The notes beneath the pieces were generated by a model. That model did not search any database, was not told where the DNA came from, and saw nothing but the letters and a program-made list of their open reading frames with translations. Below, in pieces: positions 37,867 to 47,823 of a stretch of DNA of 62,609 bases (its first letter is position 1; each line of letters opens with the position of its first letter). The DNA lies in the NCBI GenBank assembly GCA_024103515.1, contig JAGGIK010000009.1:1-62609 (forward strand), written 5' to 3'. Source of the stretch: Snodgrassella sp. (lineage in GTDB: Bacteria > Pseudomonadota > Gammaproteobacteria > Burkholderiales > Neisseriaceae). Made by a program: the position numbers and the translations under genes.

Positions 37867-38769
37867 ATGTCTTCAATTGCATTATTTGGAGCCTTGGAAA
37901 GCGGGCTAATTTATGCGCTCGTGGCTCTGGGTGTGTTGATTTCTTTTCGCATACTTGATTTTCCCGATCTGACCGCTGATGGCAGTTTCCCATTAGGTGG
38001 TGCTGTTTTTGCTGTCTGCGTTACTCATGGTATTGATCCATGGCTTGCCTGTGCACTCGGTTCACTGGCTGGTGCAATATCTGGATTATTGACTGGGTGG
38101 TTGCATGTATCATTGAAAATTATGCAGTTACTGGCCAGTATTCTGGTTATGGTGGCGTTATATTCCATCAATCTGCGCATTATGGGATCTCCAAATTTAC
38201 CACTATTGGGGCAGGAAAGTGTATTTTCTCCTTTTATTAATGCTGATAATGCCAATCAATATTGGGTACAGCCATTGGTTATATTCGGCTTCGTCATCGT
38301 TGCTAAATTGTTTATGGACTGGTTTTTTTCGACCGAAATCGGTCTGTCTATTCGTGCTACTGGTGTCAATGCGCGTATGACACAAGCTCAAGGCATTAAT
38401 ACCTCACGATCATTACTACTTGGACTTGCCTTATCAAATGCCTTAATCGGCTTGGCCGGTGCTTTATTTGTGCAAACACAGGGTGGAGCAGACATTTCCA
38501 TTGGTATTGGAACAATTGTCGTTGGCTTAGCGGCGGTGATTATTGGTGAAACATTAATCCCAGGAAAACGCTTTTTGGTTATTACCTTGGCTGTGATTAT
38601 AGGGGCAGTTTTATACCGGGCCTTTATTGCATTGGCTCTTGGTAGCAGTACGTTACAGACTATCGGCTTTGGGCCTCAGGATTTAAATTTAATTACAGCT
38701 ATATTGGTTGTATTAGCTTTACGTTTACCCGCCATCAAAAGCCATTTCAAAAGGAAATTTAAAGCATGA
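37867..38769 (+). CDS. ABC transporter permease (TrpY-like)
   Basis: A 300-residue BPD_transp_2-type permease with about eight to nine membrane segments, related to branched-chain amino-acid permeases and partner of DUF534 binding proteins. Seen are ALGVLISFRILDFPDLTADG with the typical FPDLTADGSF near residue 36, GLLTGWLHVSLKIMQLLASI, SIRATGVNARMTQAQGIN (the cytoplasmic EAA-like loop, around 170-187) and GTIVVGLAAVIIGETLIPGK. The stop overlaps the start of the ATPase gene by 4 bases. Confidence 0.9.
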   Translation: MSSIALFGALESGLIYALVALGVLISFRILDFPDLTADGSFPLGGAVFAVCVTHGIDPWLACALGSLAGAISGLLTGWLHVSLKIMQLLASILVMVALYSINLRIMGSPNLPLLGQESVFSPFINADNANQYWVQPLVIFGFVIVAKLFMDWFFSTEIGLSIRATGVNARMTQAQGINTSRSLLLGLALSNALIGLAGALFVQTQGGADISIGIGTIVVGLAAVIIGETLIPGKRFLVITLAVIIGAVLYRAFIALALGSSTLQTIGFGPQDLNLITAILVVLALRLPAIKSHFKRKFKA

Positions 38770-39560
38770 TGCACGCTGAAAATTTACAGCTAACGTTTAA
38801 TCCAGGCACACCCATTGAGAATCATGTATTACGTGGCTTGAGTCTAAAGATTGCTGAAGGTGAATTTGTTACGGTTATCGGTAGTAATGGTGCAGGTAAG
38901 TCAACTTTTCTCAATGCTATTAGTGGTGATGTAAGCGTTGATTCTGGAAGTATTTGTATTAATAATAAAAATGTGACTGGCAAACCTGCTTATAAACGCG
39001 CACCTTTGGTTGCACGAGTTTTTCAGGATCCCTTGGCAGGAACTTGTGAAGCGCTGACTATTGAGGAAAATATGGCTTTGGCTTTAAAGCGTGGTCAACG
39101 ACGCGGTTTACAGTTAGCGATTAACAGAGAGCAACGCGAACTTTTTCGAGAAAAACTAGCAGTACTTAACCTTGGTTTAGAAAACCGTCTGACTGATCGG
39201 ATAGGCCTATTGTCTGGTGGACAGAGACAGGCAGTCAGCCTGCTGATGGCTTCTTTGCAATCATCAAAAATTCTATTACTGGATGAGCATACAGCAGCAC
39301 TGGATCCGAAAACAGCAGCATTCGTGCTCGAATTAACAGATAAAATCATTAATGAAAATAATTTAACCGCTATGATGGTGACTCATTCCATGCAACAAGC
39401 CTTACAGCATGGTTCACGTACTATTATGTTGCATCAGGGGCAGGTATTGATTGATGTCAGCGGTACAAAAAGAGCCAATATGACAGTCAGTGATTTATTG
39501 CAAATGTTTGAATTCAATCAAGGTGAAGAAGTTAGCGATGATTCCTTGCTGCTTGGCTAA
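38766..39560 (+). CDS. ABC transporter ATP-binding protein (TrpZ-like)
   Basis: A 264-residue ABC ATPase. Walker A is GSNGAGKSTFLN (around 39-50), the Q-loop is VFQDPLAGTCEALTIEENMA, the signature is LLSGGQRQAVSLLMA (around 150-164), Walker B is ILLLDEHTAALDP and the switch His is in MMVTHSMQQAL. The Glu after Walker B is replaced in the usual D-E-P pattern by DEH (DEHTAALD), a variant common in this DUF534-associated family. It completes the three-gene import system and starts inside the permease stop codon (ATGA). Confidence 0.92.
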   Translation: MMHAENLQLTFNPGTPIENHVLRGLSLKIAEGEFVTVIGSNGAGKSTFLNAISGDVSVDSGSICINNKNVTGKPAYKRAPLVARVFQDPLAGTCEALTIEENMALALKRGQRRGLQLAINREQRELFREKLAVLNLGLENRLTDRIGLLSGGQRQAVSLLMASLQSSKILLLDEHTAALDPKTAAFVLELTDKIINENNLTAMMVTHSMQQALQHGSRTIMLHQGQVLIDVSGTKRANMTVSDLLQMFEFNQGEEVSDDSLLLG

Positions 39561-39632
39561 GCCAAATAGTTAAATTTTCATAAATATCTCTTTTATACCC
39601 TGTAATTCTGGGTTTATTAAGGAAAATTTACT

Positions 39633-40205
39633 ATGTCTGATTCAGGGCTTATATTACTGAATAAACCTTATGGTGTGATTTGTCAATTTAGTGCACACAA
39701 TAAATATCCGACATTACAACAATATGTACCAATAAAGGATGTATACCCTGCTGGCCGCTTAGACACGCAAAGTGAAGGATTGTTGCTCTTAACCGCTGAT
39801 GGAAAATTACAAGCCAAAATTGCTCATCCCAAGTATAAATTGCTCAAGACCTATTGGGTTCAGGTTGAAGGCCAACCCAATGAAGCAATGTTAGAACAAT
39901 TAAGGCAGGGAGTTGATTTAGATGATTTCATCACTCAACCAGCTAAGGTAAGACTGCTAAATTTGCACGAATCTGATAGACTTTGGCCACGAGTTCCACC
40001 CATTCGGGTGCGTAAAACTGTTCCCGATTTCTGGTTACAAATCCAAATTAGTGAAGGAAAAAATCGTCAAGTCCGAAGAATGTGCGCTAAAGTTGGCTGG
40101 CCATGTCTTAGGTTAGTTCGGGTGGGAATAGGTGGTCTGAATGTTTTCAGCCAGAAACTAGCCTTAGGACGGTGGCAATGGATAAAGCAGCACGAATTGT
40201 TTTAA
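39633..40205 (+). CDS. rluE: 23S rRNA pseudouridine synthase RluE
   Basis: A 190-residue RsuA-family pseudouridine synthase without an S4 domain, matching E. coli RluE, which modifies U2457 of 23S rRNA. The catalytic motif is YPAGRLDTQSEGLLLLTADG (Asp near residue 44). Also typical are LLNKPYGVICQF at the N terminus, HPKYKLLKTYWVQVEG, LWPRVPPIRVRK, and the C-terminal EGKNRQVRRMCAKVGWPCLR. A good ribosome binding site (AAGGAAAA) precedes the ATG. It follows the ABC operon by 72 bases and may be read from the same transcript. Confidence 0.88.
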   Translation: MSDSGLILLNKPYGVICQFSAHNKYPTLQQYVPIKDVYPAGRLDTQSEGLLLLTADGKLQAKIAHPKYKLLKTYWVQVEGQPNEAMLEQLRQGVDLDDFITQPAKVRLLNLHESDRLWPRVPPIRVRKTVPDFWLQIQISEGKNRQVRRMCAKVGWPCLRLVRVGIGGLNVFSQKLALGRWQWIKQHELF

Positions 40206-40282
40206 TTGTCTCTCTGCTAAACAAAGCTTATATAAAATTTTGCTGATATGTTGTTGTTCAGTTTTATTGTTTCTTAGTCAAA

Positions 40283-40324
40283 AAACATACTCCAGATTCA
40301 TGAATGTTTCTGGGGTATGTTTTG
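40283..40324. terminator. Bidirectional Rho-independent terminator of rluE and metQ
   Basis: AAACATACTCCAGA pairs with CTGGGGTATGTTT around a 13-base loop. It stands between convergent rluE and metQ. On the minus strand it is followed by TTTTTTGACT, on the plus strand by TTTTGCG, so it can serve both genes. Confidence 0.8.
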
Positions 40325-40348
40325 CGAAACTAAATAGTCAAATGGCTG

Positions 40349-41197
40349 TTAAAAAGCAGGAATAATAGCACCTTGATATTTTTCTATGATGAATTTTTTC
40401 ACTTCTGGAGAAGTCAAGGCTTTTACCAGTTTCAAGATTTCAGTGCGGGTTTCATCACCAGTGCGGACTACTATAATATTGGCGTAAGGAGAATCTTTCT
40501 GCTCAATGTACAATGCATCTTTAGTAGGCACCAGTTTAGCTTCAAGTGCAAAATTGGTATTGATAACCGCTAAAGTAGCATCATCCAATGTACGTGGCAA
40601 CTGCGGTGCTTCTAATGCTGTAATTTTCAGATTTTTTGGGTTATGAACAATATCATTTACTGTAGCAGTAATTCCTACATTGTCTTTTAATTTTATTAGA
40701 CCCGCTTTTTGCAATAACAATAGCGCGCGTCCGCCGTTAGTAACGTCATTTGGAATGGTTACCGAAGCACCATCGCTGATTTCATTAAGTGATTTAATTT
40801 TTTTAGAGTATATACCCATTGGTTCAACATGAACATTTAAAATGCTAGATAATTTAAGATTGTGTGTTTGCTTAAAATTATCTAGATAAGGCTTGTGCTG
40901 GATGAAGTTTGCATCAACATCTTTTTCCGCCAGAGCAAGATTGGGGCGAACATAATCTGTCATCTGCACTATCTGTAAATCCACGCCTTCTTTCTCAAGC
41001 ATTGGCTTAACTATGGCTAGAATTTCTGCATGTGGAACCGGCGATGCTGCTATTTTAATAGTTGTTTTGCCTTCAACTTTAGCAGTACTGGCTGCACTAG
41101 CACTTTGAGTTGATCCTGTTTCACTTTTTTGAGAGCAAGCTGCCAACAAAGAAGCCACAGCCGTAATGGAAAGTAAAGTTAGCAATAATTTTTTCAT
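40349..41197 (-). CDS. metQ: Methionine-binding lipoprotein MetQ
   Basis: A 282-residue NlpA-family lipoprotein (lipobox LLAAC, Cys21), the D/L-methionine-binding part of the MetNIQ importer. Typical features are IKIAASPVPHAEILAIVKPM (around 48-67), DLQIVQMTDYVRPNLALAE, VDANFIQHKPYLDNFK, VTIPNDVTNGGRALLLLQKAGLI and the C-terminal TSPEVKKFIIEKYQGAIIPAF. The ATP-binding and permease genes (metN, metI) usually lie directly upstream in the same operon, but here only a decayed unrelated gene and uvrA follow. The rest of the transporter must be elsewhere or missing. Confidence 0.93.
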   Translation of the reverse strand: MKKLLLTLLSITAVASLLAACSQKSETGSTQSASAASTAKVEGKTTIKIAASPVPHAEILAIVKPMLEKEGVDLQIVQMTDYVRPNLALAEKDVDANFIQHKPYLDNFKQTHNLKLSSILNVHVEPMGIYSKKIKSLNEISDGASVTIPNDVTNGGRALLLLQKAGLIKLKDNVGITATVNDIVHNPKNLKITALEAPQLPRTLDDATLAVINTNFALEAKLVPTKDALYIEQKDSPYANIIVVRTGDETRTEILKLVKALTSPEVKKFIIEKYQGAIIPAF

Positions 41198-41399
41198 TAT
41201 TATCCTTTGTGTTTATTTAGTGACAGAAAAGTAAACATTAACACAAATATGTATAATTATGTGTTGTTTAATCTAATAATAATTGAATTGTGTCTCATTA
41301 TGTTGTTTTAGTAAACCTAAACTGATGTATAAGACGATGACATTGAAAATTCAACTTAATCTTTTTTATTCCAATTCAGCTAAAACTAATTAAAAAATC

Positions 41400-42065
41400 G
41401 GAACAGATATAACCAAAAACTTAGCCAGCTATCCGCTTTCAGAACGAGCGATGTATTTAAAGACAAAAAGGATGTGGATGCAAGTACAGCCAGAATTAAA
41501 TGACCGTCAGCTCCAGTGCATTTTTTAAAGTGGTTCAAATATTTGGGTATTGAAAATACTTCCTCAGCCAAATTGACCTTTGTTAGCACGCATGGTGTAT
41601 TGGTACTGATGATTGTCTCTGTACTGAAATTTTATGCTTAGAAACAATAGCTTTTTTTGTAAGTATACTGTGTATGTGTATATTATTCCATCTTTTAATG
41701 CATTATTTCATTAGAAAGGCATATTGGACCAAACAACTACAACCGATTTTGGCTGAGTTCCAAGCAAAAAATTGTTTTGCGTGACGATCATAATTATAAG
41801 CAACGTTATCAATTAGCTAGCTGCTATTTTTTACAAGCATAATAACGGCTGATTACCGGCGATCGGGAACAAAGAAGAAATGGTCAAGAACCGGCAGAAG
41901 AGAGTACTGCTATTTATTTTAAAACGAGAATTCAGAAAATGCTGCACTATAATTTGAATATTATTTTTGCGCCAAAGCAAATATGATAGAAATGGCTGAA
42001 TTTGCTGATAGCTTAACGCATAAATTGCAAATTCAGCGTTCTGAGGACGTTGACCAATACGGTTG
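41400..42065 (+). pseudogene. Decayed gene for a membrane protein with two helices
   Basis: Successive plus-strand frames give protein-like pieces: LASYPLSERAMYLKTKRMWM, then WFKYLGIENTSSAKLTF with the hydrophobic GVLVLMIVSVLKFYA, a stop, then LETIAFFVSILCMCILFHLL (second helix) and AYWTKQLQPILAEFQAKNCF, a stop, and finally YKQRYQLASCYFLQA. This is the pattern of a two-helix membrane protein with a cytoplasmic tail broken by several indels. I cannot name the family. The ORF on the opposite strand (41589-41386) is its shadow. Confidence 0.45.
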
Positions 42066-42079
42066 ACTATTATTGGTAA

Positions 42080-44911
42080 TCAAGATGACTTTAATAAATT
42101 GCGCAGATATTTACCGGTAAAACTTTTGGAGTTGGCTGCAACTTGTTCAGGTGTACCTTCAACCACAATGGTTCCGCCACCATCACCACCTTCAGGCCCT
42201 AGATCAATAATATAATCTGCAGTTTTAATCACGTCCAGATTGTGTTCAATTATCACAATACTGTTTCCTTTGCCTTTCAGGCGGTGAATGACTTCGAGTA
42301 GCATAGCAATGTCAGCAAAGTGTAAGCCAGTGGTTGGTTCATCAAGGATATACAAAGTTCGACCAGTATCACGTTTAGATAGTTCCAATGCCAGTTTGAC
42401 TCGCTGTGCTTCGCCTCCAGATAGAGTCGTTGCCGATTGTCCAAGACGAACATAACCCAAGCCAACATCTTGCAATGTTTGCAGCTTACGTTTAATTGTT
42501 GGCACGGCATCGAAGAATATACAAGCATCTTCAACTGTCATTTCCAAAACTTCGCTGATGTTTTTGCCCTTATATTGCACTTCCAGTGTTTCGCGGTTAT
42601 AACGTTTTCCATGACAAACCTCACAGGGTACATAAATGTCTGGCAAAAAGTGCATTTCCACTTTAATAACACCATCTCCTTGACAAGCTTCGCAACGTCC
42701 ACCTTTCACATTAAAAGAAAATCGTCCTACGCTATAACCACGTTCGCGTGATAATGGTACGCCGGCAAACAGTTCACGAATAGGGGTAAATAAACCGGTA
42801 TAAGTGGCAGGATTAGAACGTGGTGTACGACCAATAGGGGATTGATCGACATTAATCACCTTATCCAAATGTTCTAATCCAGTTATTTCTTCATACGGAG
42901 CCGGTTCAGTACTAGCACGATTTAATTCTCGGGCAGTAATTTTGGCTAATGTATCATTGATTAGTGTCGATTTACCACTTCCGGATACGCCAGTAACACA
43001 GGTAATTAATCCTAGTGGCAAATTCAATGTAACATTTTTAAGATTATTGCCACTGGCCCCTCGCAAAATTAACAATCGCTGTTTATCTATTGGTGTACGT
43101 TTAGCTGGTATGGCAATGGCTTTTTTACCACTCAGGTACTGTCCAGTAATCGATTCTGGGCAGGCAGCAATTTGTGCTGGTGGTGCGGCTATAATTACAT
43201 TACCACCGTGTTCGCCAGCGCCAGGACCCATATCTACTACAAAATCGGCAGCTCTAATTGCATCCTCATCATGTTCCACCACAATAACACTGTTGCCTAA
43301 ATCGCGCAGATGCTTCAAGGTATCCAATAAACGATCATTATCGCGTTGATGTAAACCGATAGATGGTTCATCCAATACATACATCACCCCAGTCAGGCCG
43401 GAACCGATTTGACTAGCTAGCCGGATGCGTTGAGCTTCTCCGCCAGACAAGGTTTCAGCACTTCTAGCTAAACTTAAATAGTTCAGACCGACGTTGATTA
43501 AAAAGCCCAGCCGTTCGGTGATTTCTTTGAGAATTTTTTCAGCTATCTGTTTTTTATTGCCTTGCAGATTTAAATTTTCAAAAAAATGAAGTGTAGCCGT
43601 TAATGGCCAAGAACTTATTTCATGTATTGGTTTCTCGCCTACATATACATAACGCGCTTCAGGACGTAAACGAGCTCCACTACATGTAGGACAAGCACGG
43701 TGGCTTTGATATTGACTTAATTCTTCACGTACGGTGTTGGAATCAGTTTCGCGGTAGCGCCTTTCCAAATTTGGAATAATGCCTTCAAAAGGGTGGTTGC
43801 GAGTAAAACGAGTACCGCGTTCAGACAAATAGGTAAATTCAATTTCCTCTTTACCTGAGCCGTATAGAATAATATTTTTTACTTTATCGTTCAGCTGACA
43901 GAAAGGTGTATCAACATCAAAATGAAAATGCTGTCCCAAAGATAGTATCATTTGAAAATAGAAAGTATTACGCTTATCCCAGCCTTTGATCGCTCCTCCA
44001 GATAAAGACAGTTCAGGATGCATAACCACTTGCTCAGGATCGAAATAATCTAAACTGCCCAAACCATCACAATCAGGGCAGGCACCCACTGGATTATTAA
44101 AACTGAACAATCGCGGTTCAAGCTCCTGTAGGCTATAGGAACAAACTGGACAAGCAAAGCGTGCGGAAAACCAATGTTCTTGGCCATTGTCCATTTCTAG
44201 AGCTAAGGCGCGTTCATTGCCGTGACGCAGTGCAGTTTCAAAACTTTCTGCCAGACGTTGCTTCATATCGGCACGTACTTTAACCCGGTCAATGACTACA
44301 TCAATGTCATGCTTAATGTTTTTTTGCAGCTTAGGTATTTCTTCTAAGGCATAAACTTCACCGTCTACTCGTACTCTAGCAAATCCCTGAATTGCTAAAT
44401 CTGCAAAAAAATCAACAAATTCGCCCTTGCGACCCCGGACAGCTGGCGCCAATATCATTACTCGGGAATCTTCAGGTAAAGCCAGAACGTGATCTACCAT
44501 TTGTGAAACTGTCTGACTGGTTAATGGTAAATTGTGTTCAGGGCAATAAGGAGTGCCGATTCGTGCATACAATAAGCGTAAATAGTCATGAATTTCAGTA
44601 ACCGTACCTACAGTAGAACGGGGATTATGGCTAGTGGCTTTTTGCTCAATAGAAATAGCTGGTGACAATCCTTCTATCAGATCAACATCAGGCTTATCCA
44701 TCATTTGTAGAAACTGCCGGGCGTAGGCAGAAAGACTTTCAACATAGCGTCGCTGACCTTCTGCATAAAGGGTGTCAAAAGCAAGTGAAGATTTACCACT
44801 TCCAGACAGACCGGTAATCACGACAAGTTCATGCCTTGGAATGTCCAGATCTATATTTTTAAGATTGTGCGTGCGTGCGCCGCGTATACGAATAATATCG
44901 TTATCTGACAT
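42080..44911 (-). CDS. uvrA: Excinuclease ABC subunit A
   Basis: The DNA damage-recognition ATPase of nucleotide excision repair; 943 residues is typical. Two ABC modules are visible: Walker [15 protein letters not shown] (around 34-47) and [15 protein letters not shown] (around 640); signatures [18 protein letters not shown] and [16 protein letters not shown]. Zinc sites include [10 protein letters not shown]...CPDCDGLG in the first half and [14 protein letters not shown]...CEVCHGKRY in the second. Stretches of the UvrB-binding region and [11 protein letters not shown] are normal. It is a monocistronic gene divergent from the decayed gene at 41400 and downstream of lplT on the same strand. 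Confidence 0.97.
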   Translation of the reverse strand: MSDNDIIRIRGARTHNLKNIDLDIPRHELVVITGLSGSGKSSLAFDTLYAEGQRRYVESLSAYARQFLQMMDKPDVDLIEGLSPAISIEQKATSHNPRSTVGTVTEIHDYLRLLYARIGTPYCPEHNLPLTSQTVSQMVDHVLALPEDSRVMILAPAVRGRKGEFVDFFADLAIQGFARVRVDGEVYALEEIPKLQKNIKHDIDVVIDRVKVRADMKQRLAESFETALRHGNERALALEMDNGQEHWFSARFACPVCSYSLQELEPRLFSFNNPVGACPDCDGLGSLDYFDPEQVVMHPELSLSGGAIKGWDKRNTFYFQMILSLGQHFHFDVDTPFCQLNDKVKNIILYGSGKEEIEFTYLSERGTRFTRNHPFEGIIPNLERRYRETDSNTVREELSQYQSHRACPTCSGARLRPEARYVYVGEKPIHEISSWPLTATLHFFENLNLQGNKKQIAEKILKEITERLGFLINVGLNYLSLARSAETLSGGEAQRIRLASQIGSGLTGVMYVLDEPSIGLHQRDNDRLLDTLKHLRDLGNSVIVVEHDEDAIRAADFVVDMGPGAGEHGGNVIIAAPPAQIAACPESITGQYLSGKKAIAIPAKRTPIDKQRLLILRGASGNNLKNVTLNLPLGLITCVTGVSGSGKSTLINDTLAKITARELNRASTEPAPYEEITGLEHLDKVINVDQSPIGRTPRSNPATYTGLFTPIRELFAGVPLSRERGYSVGRFSFNVKGGRCEACQGDGVIKVEMHFLPDIYVPCEVCHGKRYNRETLEVQYKGKNISEVLEMTVEDACIFFDAVPTIKRKLQTLQDVGLGYVRLGQSATTLSGGEAQRVKLALELSKRDTGRTLYILDEPTTGLHFADIAMLLEVIHRLKGKGNSIVIIEHNLDVIKTADYIIDLGPEGGDGGGTIVVEGTPEQVAANSKSFTGKYLRNLLKSS

Positions 44912-45030
44912 GATGCTTTAGCCTGAAGCTGAATGAAAAGAGTTGAGCTTTAACTTGATTGCAAATTGATAAAACAAACTTTTATTATACCCATTTCAAT
45001 CTTTTATACCAACGCAATCAAGTAAACGTT

Positions 45031-46359
45031 TTATTGTTTGCGTAAAATAAATCTCATAAAATCAATACGTAATTCTTTATTGCGACTTAAATAATACAGT
45101 ACAGGCAGATTTCCGGCTGCTACGATGAAATACAGCGCATTTATATTATCAAATAACCAGATTAAGACTACACTCATAACGGAAGCTACGACCATAAATA
45201 GCCCGTTGATAATATTATTGGCGGCAATTGCATGAGAGCGGAAATTATCTGTGCTGGCTGTTTGCAGCCACGTGTACAATGGCAAAGAAAAGAAACCACC
45301 GAAAAAGCCGATGCAAATAATACTGAGCATGATAGGAAAAGCGTTATGGCGGGCTACAAATCCAAAGATATTATCAATTTGAATAAAATTTGCTCCGCTT
45401 GTTAGCCACACCAGCAGCATTCCGGAAAGGCTTAGGCCTACAGTACCGAATGCTACTAGACTGAGATGCAGTTTATGCTTACTTATGCGGGCACAGAGGA
45501 TGGAACCAGTGCCAATGCCTATAGAGAATAAAGTTAGCATCAGATTGAAGACCTGATCATTGCCGCCAAGATGGAGACGAGTAAATGTAGGCAGCTGAGT
45601 AATATAAATTGAACCTAAAAACCAAAACCAAGAAATGCCCATTATAGCCATCCATACATTTTTCTGCTGATAGGTTTGCCTTAGCAATTGCAGTGTACTA
45701 CGGGCAATATTTGGTTCAATACATTGTTGGGGAAACTGGGCAGGTACACGAGGCATTTGTATACTGGAAATTTGCCCCAGCACAGCTATGATAATCAGAA
45801 TGGTGGCTAGCAGAAAAATATGTGTTCCAGCTAACATGGTCCCAAGTATCTGACCAAACAAAATGGCCAGAAATGTACCGCATTCTATCAAACTATTACC
45901 GCTGAGCAACTCATGGCCTTCTAGATATTCCGGTAGAATAGAGTATTTAAGCGGACCAAACAAGGTTGAATGAACACCCATTAAAAATAAAGCAAGCAAC
46001 AATACAGACAGTGTTTGATGCAAAAAACCAATTACAGCTAGAATCATGATGACTATTTCTGCTACTTTTATCCAGCGAGCTACAATCGCTTTATCAAACT
46101 TATTGCATATTTCACCAGAAAGAGCTGAAAACAGAAAAAACGGCAGAATATATAATAAAGCCCCGATATTGAGCATTTGACTGCTCGGTATCCAGGAGTG
46201 AGCGCCAAGACCATAAAAACTGATTAACACAAATAATGTTGTTTTAAAAAGATTATCATTTAAAGCCCCGAAAAATTGAGTTCCGAATAAGGGTAAAAAT
46301 CTTTTGGTTGCTAAAAATGCAAATTGTTTTTTCGAAGGTAGTAAATCGGGTGTAGACAT
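45031..46359 (-). CDS. lplT: LplT-like MFS transporter (lysophospholipid flippase type)
   Basis: A 442-residue membrane protein with about 12 segments, matching the MFS half of LplT-Aas systems that return lysophospholipids to the inner membrane for re-acylation. Recognisable are FLPLFGTQFFGALNDNLFKT at the N terminus (the family signature FxxALNDNxFK), FLFSALSGEICNKFDKAIVAR with the loop 2-3 motif, and GPLKYSILPEYLEGHELLSG followed by N, the diagnostic (G)PLKYxILP motif. No acyltransferase (aas) gene or fusion is adjacent. Start ATG at 46359 after AAGGATAACC. Confidence 0.88.
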   Translation of the reverse strand: MSTPDLLPSKKQFAFLATKRFLPLFGTQFFGALNDNLFKTTLFVLISFYGLGAHSWIPSSQMLNIGALLYILPFFLFSALSGEICNKFDKAIVARWIKVAEIVIMILAVIGFLHQTLSVLLLALFLMGVHSTLFGPLKYSILPEYLEGHELLSGNSLIECGTFLAILFGQILGTMLAGTHIFLLATILIIIAVLGQISSIQMPRVPAQFPQQCIEPNIARSTLQLLRQTYQQKNVWMAIMGISWFWFLGSIYITQLPTFTRLHLGGNDQVFNLMLTLFSIGIGTGSILCARISKHKLHLSLVAFGTVGLSLSGMLLVWLTSGANFIQIDNIFGFVARHNAFPIMLSIICIGFFGGFFSLPLYTWLQTASTDNFRSHAIAANNIINGLFMVVASVMSVVLIWLFDNINALYFIVAAGNLPVLYYLSRNKELRIDFMRFILRKQ

Positions 46360-46395
46360 GGTTATCCTTACTGGAAAAAGAAACTTTTCGGATAA

Positions 46396-46722
46396 TTATA
46401 ATGTACCGGTTAAATCATTGAGCAAAAAATGCACACCTTGCAAAACGAGGTGTTGTTGTTGCAGTTGACCAATTATTTTATTGTGTGCATCACATAATTG
46501 GACATTGTCCTTTTTTTTATGCCATTTTAATCCGCCTTGTTGAGATAGGCCGCTTAATATCTGCCATTCAACTGTACAAGCAAGTTGTTCGATTTCATCA
46601 GCCTGTGCCTTAATGGCATAATAACCAACTGCTCCGTCAGCATATGTAGAATCTTCTTCATCCATGAGTACCAAAAAGCCCAAATGTCGATTGTCAGAAT
46701 TACTGATACTAAAATAAAGCAT
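46396..46722 (-). CDS. Hypothetical protein (108 aa)
   Basis: A compact soluble protein without signal or membrane segment: LGFLVLMDEEDSTYADGAVG near the N terminus, a GLKWHKKKDNVQLCDAHNKI stretch near residue 65, and a hydrophobic end. It is located 36 bases upstream of lplT on the same strand and probably in one transcript with it. The composition and full-length frame in a dense context support a real gene. I do not recognise a family. Confidence 0.6.
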   Translation of the reverse strand: MLYFSISNSDNRHLGFLVLMDEEDSTYADGAVGYYAIKAQADEIEQLACTVEWQILSGLSQQGGLKWHKKKDNVQLCDAHNKIIGQLQQQHLVLQGVHFLLNDLTGTL

Positions 46723-47284
46723 AATTAGAAAATCTTTTTCTAGAACAAATTGATAAAAATTTAATGGTTTTTGATTTTAGCAGCTAAAAAAGGTCTGTGC
46801 TAATAGACTTCACTTTAGTCGTTCAATAGTGCATGTGTTTAACTGTACAATTAGACTGCAGATTTTCACAATGCACATGTATGTTTTTAAAAAATATGTT
46901 GAAAATTAGATTTTGTGCATGAGTTTTAATTACTTCTATTATGTGTGGCAGTTCTTTTAGCGCAATCAAATTGGTTTATGTCATAATAGATTCTGTTTTA
47001 GTGGTTTTTATTGTTTGATATTGACTGCGCTTATTACGATATTCACTCGTTATCTCAATTTAAATCCTGTATTCACTTAAAAAATTGTCTATTACCACGA
47101 ATTGTATTGGATTTAGTCATTTGGTCTATCACTGATTTATTACAGGTCAGAGAGCTGAAACTTAAGCCAGCAGTGAATGCTGTCACGATCATGATTAAAT
47201 AAATAATAATTAATATGTAGGTTGGATTGTTATTTTGAATAGAAAATACCAGTACTAATATTCCTACACGGAAGAGTGGCTTTT
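46723..47284. other. Intergenic region, gene-poor
   Basis: About 560 bases. A 63-codon plus-strand frame (47011-47202) looks like chance: it has no ribosome binding site and no domain character. I see no other element. Confidence 0.45.
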
Positions 47285-47392
47285 ATGAGTGTTTTATTAT
47301 TGAAGGGCAAATCAGAACAGAAGAATAGTACGTTCTTGCTTCTTTCAGGTTTGGTATTTTTTGTTATAGTCATGGGCTTCTGGATTGGTTAG
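47285..47392 (+). CDS. Possible small membrane protein (35 aa)
   Basis: MSVLLLKGKSEQKNSTFLLL, then SGLVFFVIVMGFWIG: a basic start followed by one well-formed membrane helix. It has only a weak ribosome binding site (AGAG). It could be a true small protein or the start of a decayed gene, since the bases after it hold no continuation that I could assign. Confidence 0.35.
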   Translation: MSVLLLKGKSEQKNSTFLLLSGLVFFVIVMGFWIG

Positions 47393-47760
47393 TACCAAAA
47401 ATTTTGCGCAAGATGAATGCTAAAATATAAATCTCTTTAGCTGTTTAATCAATTTGCCCATGATGCAGCTCTTAGTAGAGCAATAGAATGTAGAAATTTC
47501 CGTGCAGGTTACTGAAGCAATAATTACTTTAGGTATAAGTTGCAGCCTAATAAACGTTTGAAACTAAGGTATTGAAAATAGCAACAGCCAGTATCAGCTG
47601 AATATTTCTGGGCTATAAGCTTGTATTTGGCATAATTTTAGTTGTTATTTTGTTAAAAAATCATTTAACTACGCATGCATTGGCTAAAATGATTGAGCTT
47701 ATCTGGGGCGGGCATCACTTGCATATTCATTCCCAAAAGCGTTTACTCAACTATCTAAAT
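47393..47760. other. Intergenic region before the mltD terminator
   Basis: About 370 bases without an open frame longer than a few dozen codons. Nothing recognised. Confidence 0.45.
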
Positions 47761-47790
47761 ATAAAAAGCCAGCACTTTCGTACTGGCTTT
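47761..47790 (-). terminator. Rho-independent terminator of mltD
   Basis: AAAGCCAG and CTGGCTTT form an 8-bp stem with a CACTTTCGTA loop. On the minus strand it is followed by TTTTTATATTTAG. It lies 34 bases past the mltD stop. Confidence 0.8.
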
Positions 47791-47823
47791 ATAAATATAA
47801 ATGCATTGTTATTTTAAAATCAG

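Noticed and set aside
41386-41589. 67-codon minus-strand frame upstream of metQ, considered as a metI or metN remnant
   Set aside because: No permease or ATPase motif. The plus-strand pieces over the same bases look more like real, decayed coding sequence.
42437-43349. Plus-strand open frames of 104 and 135 codons inside uvrA
   Set aside because: They are antisense shadows of a long, motif-complete uvrA frame and show no domain of their own.
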